Source: DASCNA01 sp036011305
Lineage (GTDB): Bacteria; Verrucomicrobiota; Lentisphaeria; Victivallales; GWF2-38-69
Assembly (NCBI GenBank): GCA_036011305.1
Contig: DASCNA010000156.1
Location: 1-41,787 of the forward strand
Direction: 5' to 3'
Length of the DNA stretch: 41,787 nucleotides
Shown: positions 24,906 through 34,333 of the stretch, one piece after another
How the letters are laid out: each line of letters starts with the position of its first letter
Numbering within the stretch: position 1 is the stretch's first letter
Position numbers and translations under genes: made by a program
The notes under the pieces: generated by a model
Databases searched by the model: none
What the model was told of the DNA's origin: nothing
The model's input: only the letters and a program-made list of their open reading frames with translations

Positions 24906-26231
24906 ATGATAAGTAAAAAGGGAAAAATTTTACTAATCAGAACAGTAACTGCAATAGTTATACTGGTTATAGGCATTTTCTTATTCAAAATAATAAGTTC
25001 AGGCAGGAAATCTCCAATACATAAAGATGAAGGAGAAACTGTAAGAACATTAGCTGGAGAAACTATAAAAATTGTTCCTGTGAGAGCTGTAATCAAAACA
25101 TATGGTTCAGTGCGTTCGGAAAAAACAGTAACAGTAAGCTCAGAATTAACTGGAAAAATAGTATATACCAAACCTGATATGAAAAATGGAATGATTGTTC
25201 AGAAAGGTGAGGTACTTGTAAAAATAGACAGAAGAGATTACGAAATTGCATTAAAAAAGTCTATTGCAGCTATCGGAGTATTGAATGCATCAATATCAAA
25301 ACAGAAACTGTCAATAATTAATGCAAAACTCATTGCTGTAACTGCTAAAAAACAATTTGCACTGGAAATGAAACAGTACCAGAGAATTGAAGGGCTTGTA
25401 ACAAAAAAAGTTTATGCCTCGCAGAAAATAGAAGAGGCTGAACAGAATCTGGAAATTTCCCGCAGTAAATATTATACTGCATTAGGTACTGCTAAAAACA
25501 GTGAAGTTGAACTGGAGAGCCTCAAAGCTCAATTGCAGTCAGCTGAAACAGAAAAGAATGAAGCTGAACTTAGTTTACAAAGATGCACTATTAAAAGCCC
25601 TTTTCATGGAAGACTCAGGAATATAAATGTGGAAATAGGGGAGTATACAACAGTTGGCAAAGGTCTTTTCGAGGTAGTAGATGACAGTTCATTGGAGATT
25701 CCAATAGCATTAAGTGCAGATGAAGCCGGAATGATTTTGGATTTCACACCAGGAAAAGAAAAGGATTACACTCATTGGTTTAAATATAGCGAAGATAATC
25801 CTATTATAATTGAATGGGATGATAAAAGCGGAAGATTCGAATGGAAAGGTAAAATTATCGGTGTAGAGAAATTCGATCCCGATACCAGAATGATAACTGT
25901 ACTGGTAAAACCTGTAGCTCCGACTAAGAAACATGAAGGAAACTTTCCGTTAGTTACCGGTATGTTCTGTAAAGTTATTTTTACTGGAAAAGAAATTTCC
26001 AATGCTTTGAAAGTTCCGCTCAATTCAATCCAGTTGAATGGCTGCATATATATCGTAAATAAGAAAACAGATAAAGTAAAAGCTGTGAAAATTAAAGTAA
26101 TTCGTTATGATAACTATCAGGCTATTATTTCATCAAAAGGGTTGAATAATGGTGATTATCTTGTTACTCAGCCTTTACCTACTGGTATCTTAAATGGAAC
26201 AAAGGTAAAAATAGTAAAAGCATTGAACTGA
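24906..26231 (+). CDS. RND efflux periplasmic adaptor (membrane fusion protein)
   Basis: About 441 residues. An N-terminal membrane anchor (TAIVILVIGIFLFKII, about 13-30) precedes lipoyl half 1 (VSSELTGKIVYTKPDMKNG), the helical hairpin (about 110-215), and lipoyl half 2 (CTIKSPFHGRLRNINVEIGE), then beta-barrel and membrane-proximal domains (VPLNSIQLNGCIYIV). This is a typical AcrA/MexA-type adaptor that bridges the inner-membrane pump to an outer-membrane channel. The frame opens at ATG 24900, which directly abuts the AAAAGG ribosome site; the ATG at 24906 has proper spacing. The RND gene follows after 22 bp, so they form an operon. No TolC-like gene is present. Stop is TGA. Confidence 0.93.
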   Translation: MISKKGKILLIRTVTAIVILVIGIFLFKIISSGRKSPIHKDEGETVRTLAGETIKIVPVRAVIKTYGSVRSEKTVTVSSELTGKIVYTKPDMKNGMIVQKGEVLVKIDRRDYEIALKKSIAAIGVLNASISKQKLSIINAKLIAVTAKKQFALEMKQYQRIEGLVTKKVYASQKIEEAEQNLEISRSKYYTALGTAKNSEVELESLKAQLQSAETEKNEAELSLQRCTIKSPFHGRLRNINVEIGEYTTVGKGLFEVVDDSSLEIPIALSADEAGMILDFTPGKEKDYTHWFKYSEDNPIIIEWDDKSGRFEWKGKIIGVEKFDPDTRMITVLVKPVAPTKKHEGNFPLVTGMFCKVIFTGKEISNALKVPLNSIQLNGCIYIVNKKTDKVKAVKIKVIRYDNYQAIISSKGLNNGDYLVTQPLPTGILNGTKVKIVKALN

Positions 26232-26253
26232 ATATTAACCCATTTCAGAGTTT

Positions 26254-29200
26254 ATGATAAAACATATTCTTAGCAGTTTTGTAAAAAATCCGATACTGTC
26301 CAACTTGATAGTCATATTCATTCTTGTTGGCGGTGTTATTGCGATGAACACTATGTACAGGGAAATCCAACCTGAAATCAAGGATAGGTATGTAAATGTT
26401 GAAGTTACTTATACCGGAGTTGACCCACAGGAAATCGAAGAATCTATCTGCCTTAAAATGGAAAATGCTCTCATAGGGCTTCAAGGTGTAAAAAGAATTA
26501 GAACAAATGCATATGAAGGTTCAGCCAGAGCAAGGATTTATCCTTTAGAGGGATATAATATCAACGAACTGAAAGATGAAGTTCAGACAAAAATTGATTC
26601 TATTTCTTCGTTTCCAGATGGTGCCGAACGACCTATCGTAAGTAAACAGAGATGGTCTTCTGAAGTATGCGGTATTGTCTTGTCGGGCGATATTCCTGAA
26701 ATGCAGTTGATAGCAACTGCTGTTAAGATCAAGGACAAACTTCTAAAACAGCCTCATATCAGCGATATCAGTTTGGAAGGGGCAAAAGATTTGGAAATTT
26801 CAATTGAAATATCTGAACGCAAGCTTAGAGAATACGGTCTGACATTTGATGAAGTAAAAAATATTATTGAAAAAAACGGAATAAACATTTCAGCGGGAAC
26901 AATAAGCACAAAAGTTGAAGATTTTAGAATAAAAGCTATCGGGCGAAGATACCAGGCTAAAGAATATAAGAACATACCTGTTATTTCAAAGAAAGACGGA
27001 ACTACTGTTAAACTGGGGCAGATAGCTACAATCAGTGATTCTTTTGATAAGAACCAGAATTACTTCATTATGTCAGATGATGGCAAACCTGCTCTTTTCA
27101 TTATAGTTGATCGAGGCGAGAATGATGATTCCATGGATACCATTGCTGAAGTTAACAAATTTATTAAACTCGAACAGAAAAAACTGCCTGAAGGTGTTAC
27201 GATCAGTAAATTTTTTGATACAACAAAATATATTGATAAAACACTGTCTAATTTTGCATGGAACGGCTTAGCCGGCCTGCTTCTTGTTATTGCCGTTTTA
27301 TGGTTGTTTTTGGATTTTAAACTTAGCTTATGGGTTGCTCTTGGAATACCAGTGTCTCTTGCCGGAGCTTTTATTGTAATGGCTATAACAGGATTAACTA
27401 TTAATTTCTTTTCGCTTTTCGGTTTGATAATGGTAGTGGGTATAATTGTTGATGACGGTATTGTTGCAGGCGAATCTATTTTTGAAAGACAGTCGAGAGG
27501 AGAAACTCCAATTCAGGCTGCTATTAACGGGACAGCTCACATTGCCTGGCCCGTAACTGCTGCTGTTCTTACCACTATTATTTCCTTTATACCTCTGCTT
27601 TTTCTTATAGGAGGCATGAAAGATCTCGTCTTGGGGATTCCTATTGTCGTTATTTCTGCCTTGAGTGTTTCATTAATAGAGGCACTTATTGTTCTACCTG
27701 TTCATTTAAGGAAACTGAGATTTATAACAGTTATACCAAAAAATAGAGTCTTAAGATTTTTTTCGACTTTAAGGTTAAGTGTAAATAAAGGCTTAGATTA
27801 TTTTATTCAGAATATTTATGGAAAGTTTTTAAAATCTATTTTATTGTGGAGATATGCTACTGTAAGCGTCGGTGTTCTTGTAATGCTTGTAGTATTGGGG
27901 GCTATTGCCGGAGGAGGTATCAAATTTAAATTCTGGCCTGCTACAGAGTCGGATATTTTGAAGCTTGAAGTTAAACTTCCTGAAGGTACTCCAGTAGCAA
28001 AGACAAAGAGACTTTTAAATAAATATTATGAAGCTTGGAAAAGTGTTGAACCAGATTTTAAAACTCCGGATGGCAGAAACCCTTCAGAAGGTTTTTATGC
28101 CTGGGGAGGAGGAAACAGCATTCATTTTATGCTTCCGCTTGTCCCATCTGAAGAAAGAGAAATTCCATATATGGAGCTGGCAAATGCCTGGGAGAAGGAG
28201 GTCGGTGAAATTCCTGAAGTTACCAAAAGCAGTTTCAGGGGGATGTCATGGGATTATCCAGTAAACGTTAACTTATATGGTGATAATCAGAATGTTTTGC
28301 TGGAAGCATCAAATAAACTGATAAGTAAAATCAGAAGCTATAAGGGAACGTTTGATATTCAAAGCAGTTATGAGTACGGGAAAAGAATGTTTACCATGAA
28401 GCTTAAGCCTGCTGCTTATTATTTTGGATTGAGTTTGAGCGATATTGCAAACCAGGTGCATGCCGGTTTTTATGGAAGTGAAGCAATGAAAATTCAAAGA
28501 GGAAAAGATGAAATCCCTGTAAAAATAAGTTTTATAAGCGGACATGGACAGAATTCAGTTAAATATTTTCAGAATATGAGAATAAAGACAAAGGATGGAG
28601 AGGAAATACCATTATATGATTTAGTAAAATTGAACCTTGAGGCAGCTCCAAGCAGCATTTCCAGAGAAGATGGACAAAGCTATGTCAATGTTTATGCCAG
28701 AGTAAATGAAAAAATAGCCAACAGCAAAGAAATAATGGAAAATTTAGATGAAAATTTTCTACCAAAACTCGCAGGGATATATGATATATCTTATGGAACA
28801 TCAGGACAGTCAAGGCAGACAAATGAACTATTCAGCAGGCTTATGGTAACCGTACCTCTTGCACTGCTGGCTATTTATTTCATTCTTGTCCTGATATTTA
28901 AATCATATTTTCAACCTGTAGTTATTATGTTTACAATTCCTTTCGGAGTTATCGGTGCTATTATAGGTTTGACTATCTTTAACCTGCCGATTTCCTTAAT
29001 TGGGATTTTCGGTATTGTTGCATTATCAGGTGTAGTAGTTAATGATGCCATCGTATTAATTGATGAAATTAATCAAAGATTAGCAGCAGGAAAAAATCTT
29101 TCAGATGCTGTTGTCCTTGGAGGGAAAAGACGATTTAGGGCCATTATGTTAACTACTTTAACTACTTTTTTCGGATTGATGCCGCTTGTATTTCAAAAAA

Positions 29201-29394
29201 GCTTTACAGGACAGCTTATTGTGCCTATGGCAGTAACAATTGCTTTCGGTATATTGTTTACAACAATAGTTACACTAATTCTTGTACCGTGTTTTTTTGT
29301 TATACTCAATGATTTGAGGAGAGGATTCCATTATGTATGGTTTTTAAATCTTCCTGAACCTGAAGAAGTTGAGCCGAGGAATAAAGAGAATTGA
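26254..29394 (+). CDS. RND-family efflux permease (AcrB-like)
   Basis: 1046 residues, full length for the family. TM1 lies at about 12-30; the two large periplasmic loops follow TM1 and TM7. The proton-relay acidic pair is in TM4 (GIIVDDGIVAGESIFERQ), and the pseudo-symmetric TM10 segment reads GVVVNDAIVLIDEINQR. Further helices (LFGLIMVVGI, TVPLALLAIYFILVLIF, FTTIVTLILVPCFFVIL) complete the 12-helix core. This pump exports drugs, detergents or similar compounds using the proton motive force; the substrate cannot be told. The ribosome site is weak (CAGAG), consistent with coupling to the adaptor 22 bp upstream. Stop is TGA. It is closer in style to the broad AcrB-related pumps of uncharacterised Gram-negative anaerobes than to E. 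coli AcrB (inference). Confidence 0.95.
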   Translation: MIKHILSSFVKNPILSNLIVIFILVGGVIAMNTMYREIQPEIKDRYVNVEVTYTGVDPQEIEESICLKMENALIGLQGVKRIRTNAYEGSARARIYPLEGYNINELKDEVQTKIDSISSFPDGAERPIVSKQRWSSEVCGIVLSGDIPEMQLIATAVKIKDKLLKQPHISDISLEGAKDLEISIEISERKLREYGLTFDEVKNIIEKNGINISAGTISTKVEDFRIKAIGRRYQAKEYKNIPVISKKDGTTVKLGQIATISDSFDKNQNYFIMSDDGKPALFIIVDRGENDDSMDTIAEVNKFIKLEQKKLPEGVTISKFFDTTKYIDKTLSNFAWNGLAGLLLVIAVLWLFLDFKLSLWVALGIPVSLAGAFIVMAITGLTINFFSLFGLIMVVGIIVDDGIVAGESIFERQSRGETPIQAAINGTAHIAWPVTAAVLTTIISFIPLLFLIGGMKDLVLGIPIVVISALSVSLIEALIVLPVHLRKLRFITVIPKNRVLRFFSTLRLSVNKGLDYFIQNIYGKFLKSILLWRYATVSVGVLVMLVVLGAIAGGGIKFKFWPATESDILKLEVKLPEGTPVAKTKRLLNKYYEAWKSVEPDFKTPDGRNPSEGFYAWGGGNSIHFMLPLVPSEEREIPYMELANAWEKEVGEIPEVTKSSFRGMSWDYPVNVNLYGDNQNVLLEASNKLISKIRSYKGTFDIQSSYEYGKRMFTMKLKPAAYYFGLSLSDIANQVHAGFYGSEAMKIQRGKDEIPVKISFISGHGQNSVKYFQNMRIKTKDGEEIPLYDLVKLNLEAAPSSISREDGQSYVNVYARVNEKIANSKEIMENLDENFLPKLAGIYDISYGTSGQSRQTNELFSRLMVTVPLALLAIYFILVLIFKSYFQPVVIMFTIPFGVIGAIIGLTIFNLPISLIGIFGIVALSGVVVNDAIVLIDEINQRLAAGKNLSDAVVLGGKRRFRAIMLTTLTTFFGLMPLVFQKSFTGQLIVPMAVTIAFGILFTTIVTLILVPCFFVILNDLRRGFHYVWFLNLPEPEEVEPRNKEN

Positions 29395-29433
29395 GTTTTA
29401 CAGAAATAATATTTGTACATATAACGATAAAGA

Positions 29434-30576
29434 TTATTCTAATAAATGTATAATTTTATTTTTCTCTTCTTCTGACAATTTATTAAGTGTTTCCAGATAT
29501 TCTTCCAATTTTTCAATTTTTCCAATATTCTCATGATAATCCTTGGAAACAATGATCAGGCATTTTTTCCCTTGAAAAATTATTGCGCTTCTAACCACTT
29601 CAATCCATTTATATAATCCATCAGTTTGGATGATTCGATAAATTTGTTTATTGGGAAAAGAATTTTTGCTTGAATATTCTTTTGCTTCTGCCTGGTTGTC
29701 AGGGTGAAGTTTAGAAATCCATAGTTTATTATTAAAAGTATGTTCTTTTGTTAAAATATTATATTGTCTTGCATAAGCTTCATTAATATATAGATAATTA
29801 TTATTAGAATCTACTATTGCCAAACCGCAATCCATGTATTTGACGTTTATTTCTAACAATTCTCTAATTCGTTCAGATTTTTTTCTGTCTGAGATGTCTA
29901 CATAGCATCCAATCAAACCGGCAACTTTTCCCTGTGAATCTAAAATAGTTTTTTTTGTTATTAGACTCCATTTTTTATTTCTGGTTCCTGGAGTATAAGA
30001 TTCTCTAACGACCATCTCACCTGTATATAATACTTTTACATCTTCTTCACTGTTTGTTTTGGCATCTGAACTGGGGAAAAAATCATCATCTTTTAATCCA
30101 ATTACTCTTTGACTTGATGTTAAACCGAAATGTTTTAAAAATGCAGCATTCGCTGTTATATATTTTTTATTGATATCTTTAATGTAAATCATGGCATTTG
30201 TTGAATTCATCAAGGCATTTGTAATAATAAAAGCTCTTTTTAATGTATTGATAAGACTATCAACGCCTTTTGACAACATGTTAATATTATCAGCTTCCCA
30301 TTTTGATGCAGGGAGCGTAAAATCTTCCCATGCATCTGTATATTCATTTAAAGGTTGAGTTGAGTGTTCAATATTTTCTTTCAAATCAGATATTTCATTC
30401 AATGGAACTCTTAAAGAGCAGGAAAGCTTTCTTATATTTTTTTCTCTCGGCATTCTGGTTCCAAGTTCCCAGGACCATAAAGTTCCCCTTGAGATACCAA
30501 CATCCTCAGCAACAGAAACAATTGATAATTTTTTATTTAACCTTATTTGTTTTGCTTTCTTCCAGTAAAATTCCAT
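29434..30576 (-). CDS. XRE-type HTH regulator with two PAS domains
   Basis: 380 residues. N-terminal helix-turn-helix (about 8-58): KKLSIVSVAEDVGISRGTLW is a clear XRE/Cro-like DNA-binding segment. Then a linker, PAS domain 1 (about 118-235: NALMNSTNAMIYIKDINKKY to VDISDRKKSE, PAC motif) and PAS domain 2 (about 240-355: GLAIVDSNNNYLYINEAYAR), then a short coiled tail. There is no kinase or effector domain, so it is probably a one-component regulator that senses a ligand or redox state by PAS. It is divergent from the Bcr/CflA-like transporter and shares with it a 153-bp region with a 12-bp inverted repeat, so it probably controls that gene and itself (inference). Confidence 0.86.
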   Translation of the reverse strand: MEFYWKKAKQIRLNKKLSIVSVAEDVGISRGTLWSWELGTRMPREKNIRKLSCSLRVPLNEISDLKENIEHSTQPLNEYTDAWEDFTLPASKWEADNINMLSKGVDSLINTLKRAFIITNALMNSTNAMIYIKDINKKYITANAAFLKHFGLTSSQRVIGLKDDDFFPSSDAKTNSEEDVKVLYTGEMVVRESYTPGTRNKKWSLITKKTILDSQGKVAGLIGCYVDISDRKKSERIRELLEINVKYMDCGLAIVDSNNNYLYINEAYARQYNILTKEHTFNNKLWISKLHPDNQAEAKEYSSKNSFPNKQIYRIIQTDGLYKWIEVVRSAIIFQGKKCLIIVSKDYHENIGKIEKLEEYLETLNKLSEEEKNKIIHLLE

Positions 30577-30594
30577 GATACATTTTGTTTTTTT

Positions 30595-30639
30595 AACTTA
30601 ACATATATATGTCTTATTTAAACATAAATATGTTAAGTT
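30595..30639. promoter_or_regulatory. 12-bp inverted repeat in the divergent promoter of the XRE-PAS regulator and MFS gene
   Basis: AACTTAACATAT (30595-30606) and its exact reverse complement ATATGTTAAGTT (30628-30639), 21 bp apart. Each arm also opens into an ACATATATATGT / ACATAAATATGT pseudo-palindrome, and a further half-site CATATGTTAGATA lies at 30684-30696. It starts 19 bp before the regulator's ATG (30576), as expected for an autoregulated operator. Confidence 0.6.
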
Positions 30640-30729
30640 TGCAAGTAATTATCACTGTTTTTTTGATTCAATTAAGTTCATTCATATGTTAGATATATAA
30701 AGAAAATAATTATAAAAGGAGAGTATATA

Positions 30730-31962
30730 ATGAAAAGTTTGGCTATTCCATTTGGATCAGGTTTTAATTTCCATTTAGCTAAAACTAAATCACCAGGTTT
30801 GATTAGTCTTATGCCTTTGGTAAGTTTAGGTTCATTTGCTACAGTTTTTCTGACACCTGTTTTTCCTGAAATATCAAAATATTTTAATATTACTACAGCG
30901 GTAACACAAGTTATGATGGTTATGCTGCTGTTAGGTTATACAGTAGGTCCTATTTTCGGTGCTCCAGTAGCTAATAGGTTCGGCAGAAAAAAAGCTGCCT
31001 ACTTATCGGTTTTTTTATATTTTTTAGGTACTGTGCTGATCATATCAGGAATTAATATTCATTTATTTATAATTCTTTTGATCGGTTGCTTTGTAATAAC
31101 AATGGGTGGCGGCAGTGCTATGACATTGGCATATGTTATAATACATGATTATTTTTCTCATGAGCAGGCTAAAATTGTAACAAGCTACATGATGATAGCA
31201 TTTTCTTTAATACCTGCTTTTAGTATATGTATAACAGGATTCCTGGCAACTAATTTTGGATGGGAAAGCTGTCTTTATGCTCTGTTTGCTTATGGTTTTT
31301 TAGTTTTATTTGTAATATTAATTCTTCCTGAAACAATAACTAGAATTAATAGAAAGAGTTTAAATTTAATCTGGATATATAAAAAATATATAAGATGTTT
31401 AAAAAATCCAAGGTTGATTATATTCTCACTTATTTTTGGACTGGCATCTTCATGTATTTATGTAATTCCTACTATCGCACCTTTTATTTCAGTTAATATG
31501 TTAAAAATTACGCCTGAAGAATATGGTTTATATTTACTATTTGCTTATTTAGGACAGTTTATAGGTGGCTATACATCAGGTAAATTACAAACAAAATTAA
31601 GTGCAAACAGATTAATGCTCACAGGTGGTTCGATTACTTTAACAGGGGCATTAATAATGTTTATTTTGTTCAGTATGGGAAGCGTTAATATAATATCATT
31701 ATTTGGCCCAATGTTTTTAATAATGTGTGGAACTCCTTTAATATACGGAGCAACTTCAGCAAAGGCTGTTTTGGGTCAGAAAGACAAATCATCCGCTTCT
31801 GCAGCAATGTTACTGATAAGTATGTTCCTAATTTCATGTGTATCATTAGGTATTGTATTTTTAGATTTGCAGACGGCACTGTTTCTTCCTGGATTAATCT
31901 TTATACTGATGTTCGTTACAATTATTTTGACAATAGTTGGGAATCGTATATATAAGGGATAG
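30730..31962 (+). CDS. MFS transporter, Bcr/CflA-like drug:H+ antiporter
   Basis: 410 residues, 12 helices. TM1 ends FLTPVFPEISKYFNIT; the TM2/loop segment LLLGYTVGPIFGAPVANRFGRKKA is the Bcr/CflA version of MFS motif A, and GSAMTLAYVIIHDYFSHEQA with PETITRINRKSLN matches antiporters of this group. The N-terminal 25 residues are longer than usual. A multidrug or small-metabolite exporter is likely; substrate unknown. Ribosome site AAAGGAGAG. It is divergent from the XRE-PAS regulator, so induced export is a reasonable model. Confidence 0.88.
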   Translation: MKSLAIPFGSGFNFHLAKTKSPGLISLMPLVSLGSFATVFLTPVFPEISKYFNITTAVTQVMMVMLLLGYTVGPIFGAPVANRFGRKKAAYLSVFLYFLGTVLIISGINIHLFIILLIGCFVITMGGGSAMTLAYVIIHDYFSHEQAKIVTSYMMIAFSLIPAFSICITGFLATNFGWESCLYALFAYGFLVLFVILILPETITRINRKSLNLIWIYKKYIRCLKNPRLIIFSLIFGLASSCIYVIPTIAPFISVNMLKITPEEYGLYLLFAYLGQFIGGYTSGKLQTKLSANRLMLTGGSITLTGALIMFILFSMGSVNIISLFGPMFLIMCGTPLIYGATSAKAVLGQKDKSSASAAMLLISMFLISCVSLGIVFLDLQTALFLPGLIFILMFVTIILTIVGNRIYKG

Positions 31963-32064
31963 TTGCGATAGTGAAAATTAATATATCATAAACATACACA
32001 ATTTCTTCAATAAATATCTTTAGTCAGAACTAAAAAGTTTAAGAAATAAAACAAGAGGTAAATT

Positions 32065-32717
32065 ATGAATAAAGAATATTCTAAAGCGCTAAACAATAAT
32101 AAAATGACTCAAAAATTCTTTTCCTACATGGTTCTCCTCGTAAAAATGGAAATACAAAGTTGATTACAAACGTAGTCAAGCAGTCTGCATCTGCAAATGG
32201 AGCAACAGTATATGAGATTGATACAACGAAACTGAAGTTCAAGATATTGTGGTGTAATGCTTGTAATAAGTGTAAAGAATCATTGGATTACAAATGTATA
32301 TTCAAAGATGAATTGAGTGAAAAAGTGACTGAACTTATTGAATCTGACTGTATTGTTTTTTGTACACCAGTATATTCGTTTAGCTGTACTGCTCCAATGA
32401 AATGTTTTATTGATAAAATGCACTCACTTTCTCATCTAATAAACGATTCTGATCCTGGTGATCCAAATAATTTTACTTCCAAACTCAATGGGGAAAAAGT
32501 AGTTCTACTGGCTACAGGAATCGGGATAATAGAAAATAATATTGAAATTTTAGAAAGCCAGTTTAAGGCATTCGCAAATTTTTTAAAGTGTGAGTTTGAT
32601 TCTTCTCTATTTCCAAACACACCTCATCGCTCAGGAGCTATTTTAGAGGAAGATTCAAATGTAAAAAAAGCCAAGGAATTAGGTAAGAAACTTGCAGATA
32701 TCAGTCCAGCCGAGTAG
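32065..32717 (+). pseudogene. Iron-sulfur flavoprotein / NADPH-dependent FMN reductase-like, frameshifted at an A-run
   Basis: A start with a good ribosome site (AGAGGT, ATG 32065) reads MNKEYSKALNNNKMTQK and stops at 32161-32163. The main frame, open from 32103 but without ATG, reads KILFLHGSPRKNGNTKL (the FMN-phosphate loop of flavodoxin-fold reductases), then WCNACNKC and KC (a compact C-x2-C-x2-C-x7-C [4Fe-4S] site as in iron-sulfur flavoproteins), and CTPVYSFSCTAPMKCFIDK, to TAG at 32717. Adding one A to the AAAAA run (32111-32115) joins the two exactly: M-T-Q-K-I-L-F-L. So this is one gene with a 1-base deletion, a sequencing error, or a gene rescued by slippage. The closest usable start in the main frame is a TTG at 32160, after the FMN loop, which could not give a working protein. 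Confidence 0.75.
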
Positions 32718-32949
32718 TTAAGTATTTTTGCTTCAAGAGGAATGGAGTCAGGAACAGTGACTGTAGATATAATCTGTTAATATTAATTAATGCTAGTCGT
32801 AATTATTTGTTTATATCACTCTCCAGAACAGCAGAAATCGCCTGATGAAAAAGATTTTTCATACATTGATATTAGCTTAAATTTGAGATTGAGGAAAATA
32901 AATATAGAATATAACCAGTAGATGTTTTCTGTAAAACATCGTTAAATCC

Positions 32950-33381
32950 TTAATCTGTTGGCAGGGCCGTTCTTTCCAATTGTGTTTTATGTTTTACTTG
33001 AAATTCAAGAGCCTGTATTCTTTCAAGGTATTTTTTCTGAAGAGCATGTACTTTTTGTAAAGTCGCTTTATAAACCTCTTTTTCGTGAGCTAGTTCTTTA
33101 TTTAAAATTGCATTCTGCTTTTGTGCTTCAGTTAGAGATTTTTTTGTTTTTGTCAGTAATTCATTATGATCAGACTTTGTGTTTTTAATAATTGTGGTGT
33201 ATTGAGTTACAATTTCATATCTGTATAAATAGAAAGCGCCAATCATACATAAAATTATAATTACGGCTATAAATGCTGTCCAAAATGTTGAGTGACGATA
33301 AAAAGAATTTCCTATCTTTTGGGGTTTAGTTTCAATTTGATTATCGCCAGTATTTTTAATTGAGTTATTTTGTTTAGTCAT
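32950..33381 (-). CDS. Small membrane-anchored coiled-coil protein, paralogous anchor to the HTH protein next door
   Basis: 143 residues from ATG 33381; the frame opens further at a TTG (33429). A polar N-terminal tail (about 30) leads to one TM helix (about 34-52, starting at W34) and a long Lys/Glu/Gln coiled coil (about 60-130). The anchor W-x18-YR-x2-[IL]-[IV]-x-Q is the same, without gaps, as that of the HTH protein at 33556-34131, so the two share a common module; this one lacks a DNA-binding domain. No ribosome site is obvious. I do not know the family. It could be a partner that dimerises with the regulator through the outer coiled coil, or a rearranged fragment. Confidence 0.6.
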   Translation of the reverse strand: MTKQNNSIKNTGDNQIETKPQKIGNSFYRHSTFWTAFIAVIIILCMIGAFYLYRYEIVTQYTTIIKNTKSDHNELLTKTKKSLTEAQKQNAILNKELAHEKEVYKATLQKVHALQKKYLERIQALEFQVKHKTQLERTALPTD

Positions 33382-33555
33382 TAAATTGACATCACTTATG
33401 CTAGAATTATTATATGCCTGAATTTGCAATGCAAACTGCTACACAGGAACTAATCATATTCAATATTATATTTGAAAAATAAAAAAATGTAATGATAAAA
33501 ATAAAATCAGGAAAAAATAATAAATTCTGTCAATAGATTTTTTATATATTTTAGT

Positions 33556-34131
33556 TTATTTTTTTAGCTTTGAGTTTTCTTCTTTAAGTAGTTTATTTTG
33601 GCCTGTAAGTGTATTTACAAGCTGTTTATCACTATTTTTGATATAGATTATTGTTTTATCTTTTTCAGCTATTATTTCATCTTTGCTGCTTATAATCTTG
33701 TTAAAACCGTTATTAAGTGTAGCTATCTCTTCCTTATGCTGGTTAATTAAATCATTTCTATATAAAGCACCTCCAACGATCAATAGAATAATAAGTAAGG
33801 CAAATCCCAATGTTATCCACAAAGGAAGAAAACGTTTTCTGTTTAATAACTGCTCTATCTGATTGTCTTTTTCCATTACCAGTTTGGATTCATAGGCTAA
33901 GTGCATGGCCTCTTTAGTTTGCTTTACTTCATCTTCCAATTTATCCAATGAAATGTTATTAAGAGGTTTGTGAGTTCTATATAAAAATTTGGTATTGATA
34001 AATATCTTGCCATGCTGCTTTTTGATTATATTTATATTTTTATTGTGCTCAGCTATATATCTTCTAATTGTAATTTCAGATTTTCCTGTTTCGACTATAG
34101 CTTCACTAACTGTTATCCAATGTTCAGGCAC
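33556..34131 (-). CDS. Membrane-tethered HTH DNA-binding protein with outer coiled coil
   Basis: 191 residues from GTG 34131, chosen because GGAG (34140-34143) sits 8 nt upstream; the frame extends to a TTG at 34155. The N-terminal HTH (about 1-28, WITVSEAIVETGKSEITIRR) resembles MerR/excisionase-type helix-turn-helix modules; a wing-like KQHGKIFINTKFLYR follows. A charged coiled linker (about 60-100), one TM helix (about 102-123), and a C-terminal coiled coil (about 130-191) complete it. With the Lys/Arg-rich side (NRKRF) before the helix, the N-terminus should be cytosolic and the coiled coil periplasmic. It is probably a one-component regulator held in the membrane, divergent from the POT-like transporter at 34334 across a set of ATGATAT boxes. 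Function inferred, family not recognised. Confidence 0.72.
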   Translation of the reverse strand: MPEHWITVSEAIVETGKSEITIRRYIAEHNKNINIIKKQHGKIFINTKFLYRTHKPLNNISLDKLEDEVKQTKEAMHLAYESKLVMEKDNQIEQLLNRKRFLPLWITLGFALLIILLIVGGALYRNDLINQHKEEIATLNNGFNKIISSKDEIIAEKDKTIIYIKNSDKQLVNTLTGQNKLLKEENSKLKK

Positions 34132-34143
34132 ATTTAATTCTCC

Positions 34144-34186
34144 ATGATATGTCAAATGATATGTTTATGTTATATCATTATATCAT
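34144..34186. promoter_or_regulatory. Four ATGATAT/ATATCAT boxes upstream of POT-like transporter 1
   Basis: ATGATAT at 34144-34150 and 34156-34162 (12 bp apart), then the inverted ATATCAT at 34172-34178 and 34180-34186. They lie over and just upstream of the HTH gene's start. The same two direct boxes with the same 12-bp spacing, plus one inverted box, recur at 36034-36065 before the second transporter. Likely binding sites for the HTH protein (inference). Confidence 0.6.
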
Positions 34187-34333
34187 ATATTTAAGTTTTT
34201 CAAAATAAACAACTTGAAATAAATTAAAATAATATTATATTGAATTTTACTTTAAATGATGATTGAGGAAATTTGTATAATTATTTTTTGATGAGATAGA
34301 TGATATATAAAAACTAATTAAAGGGGATGTAGA

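Noticed and set aside
32104..32120. Programmed -1 frameshift at the A-run of the iron-sulfur flavoprotein
   Set aside because: The codons CAA AAA TTC do not form a good X-XXY-YYZ slippery heptamer, and I see no strong stem-loop directly after; an indel explains the data more simply.
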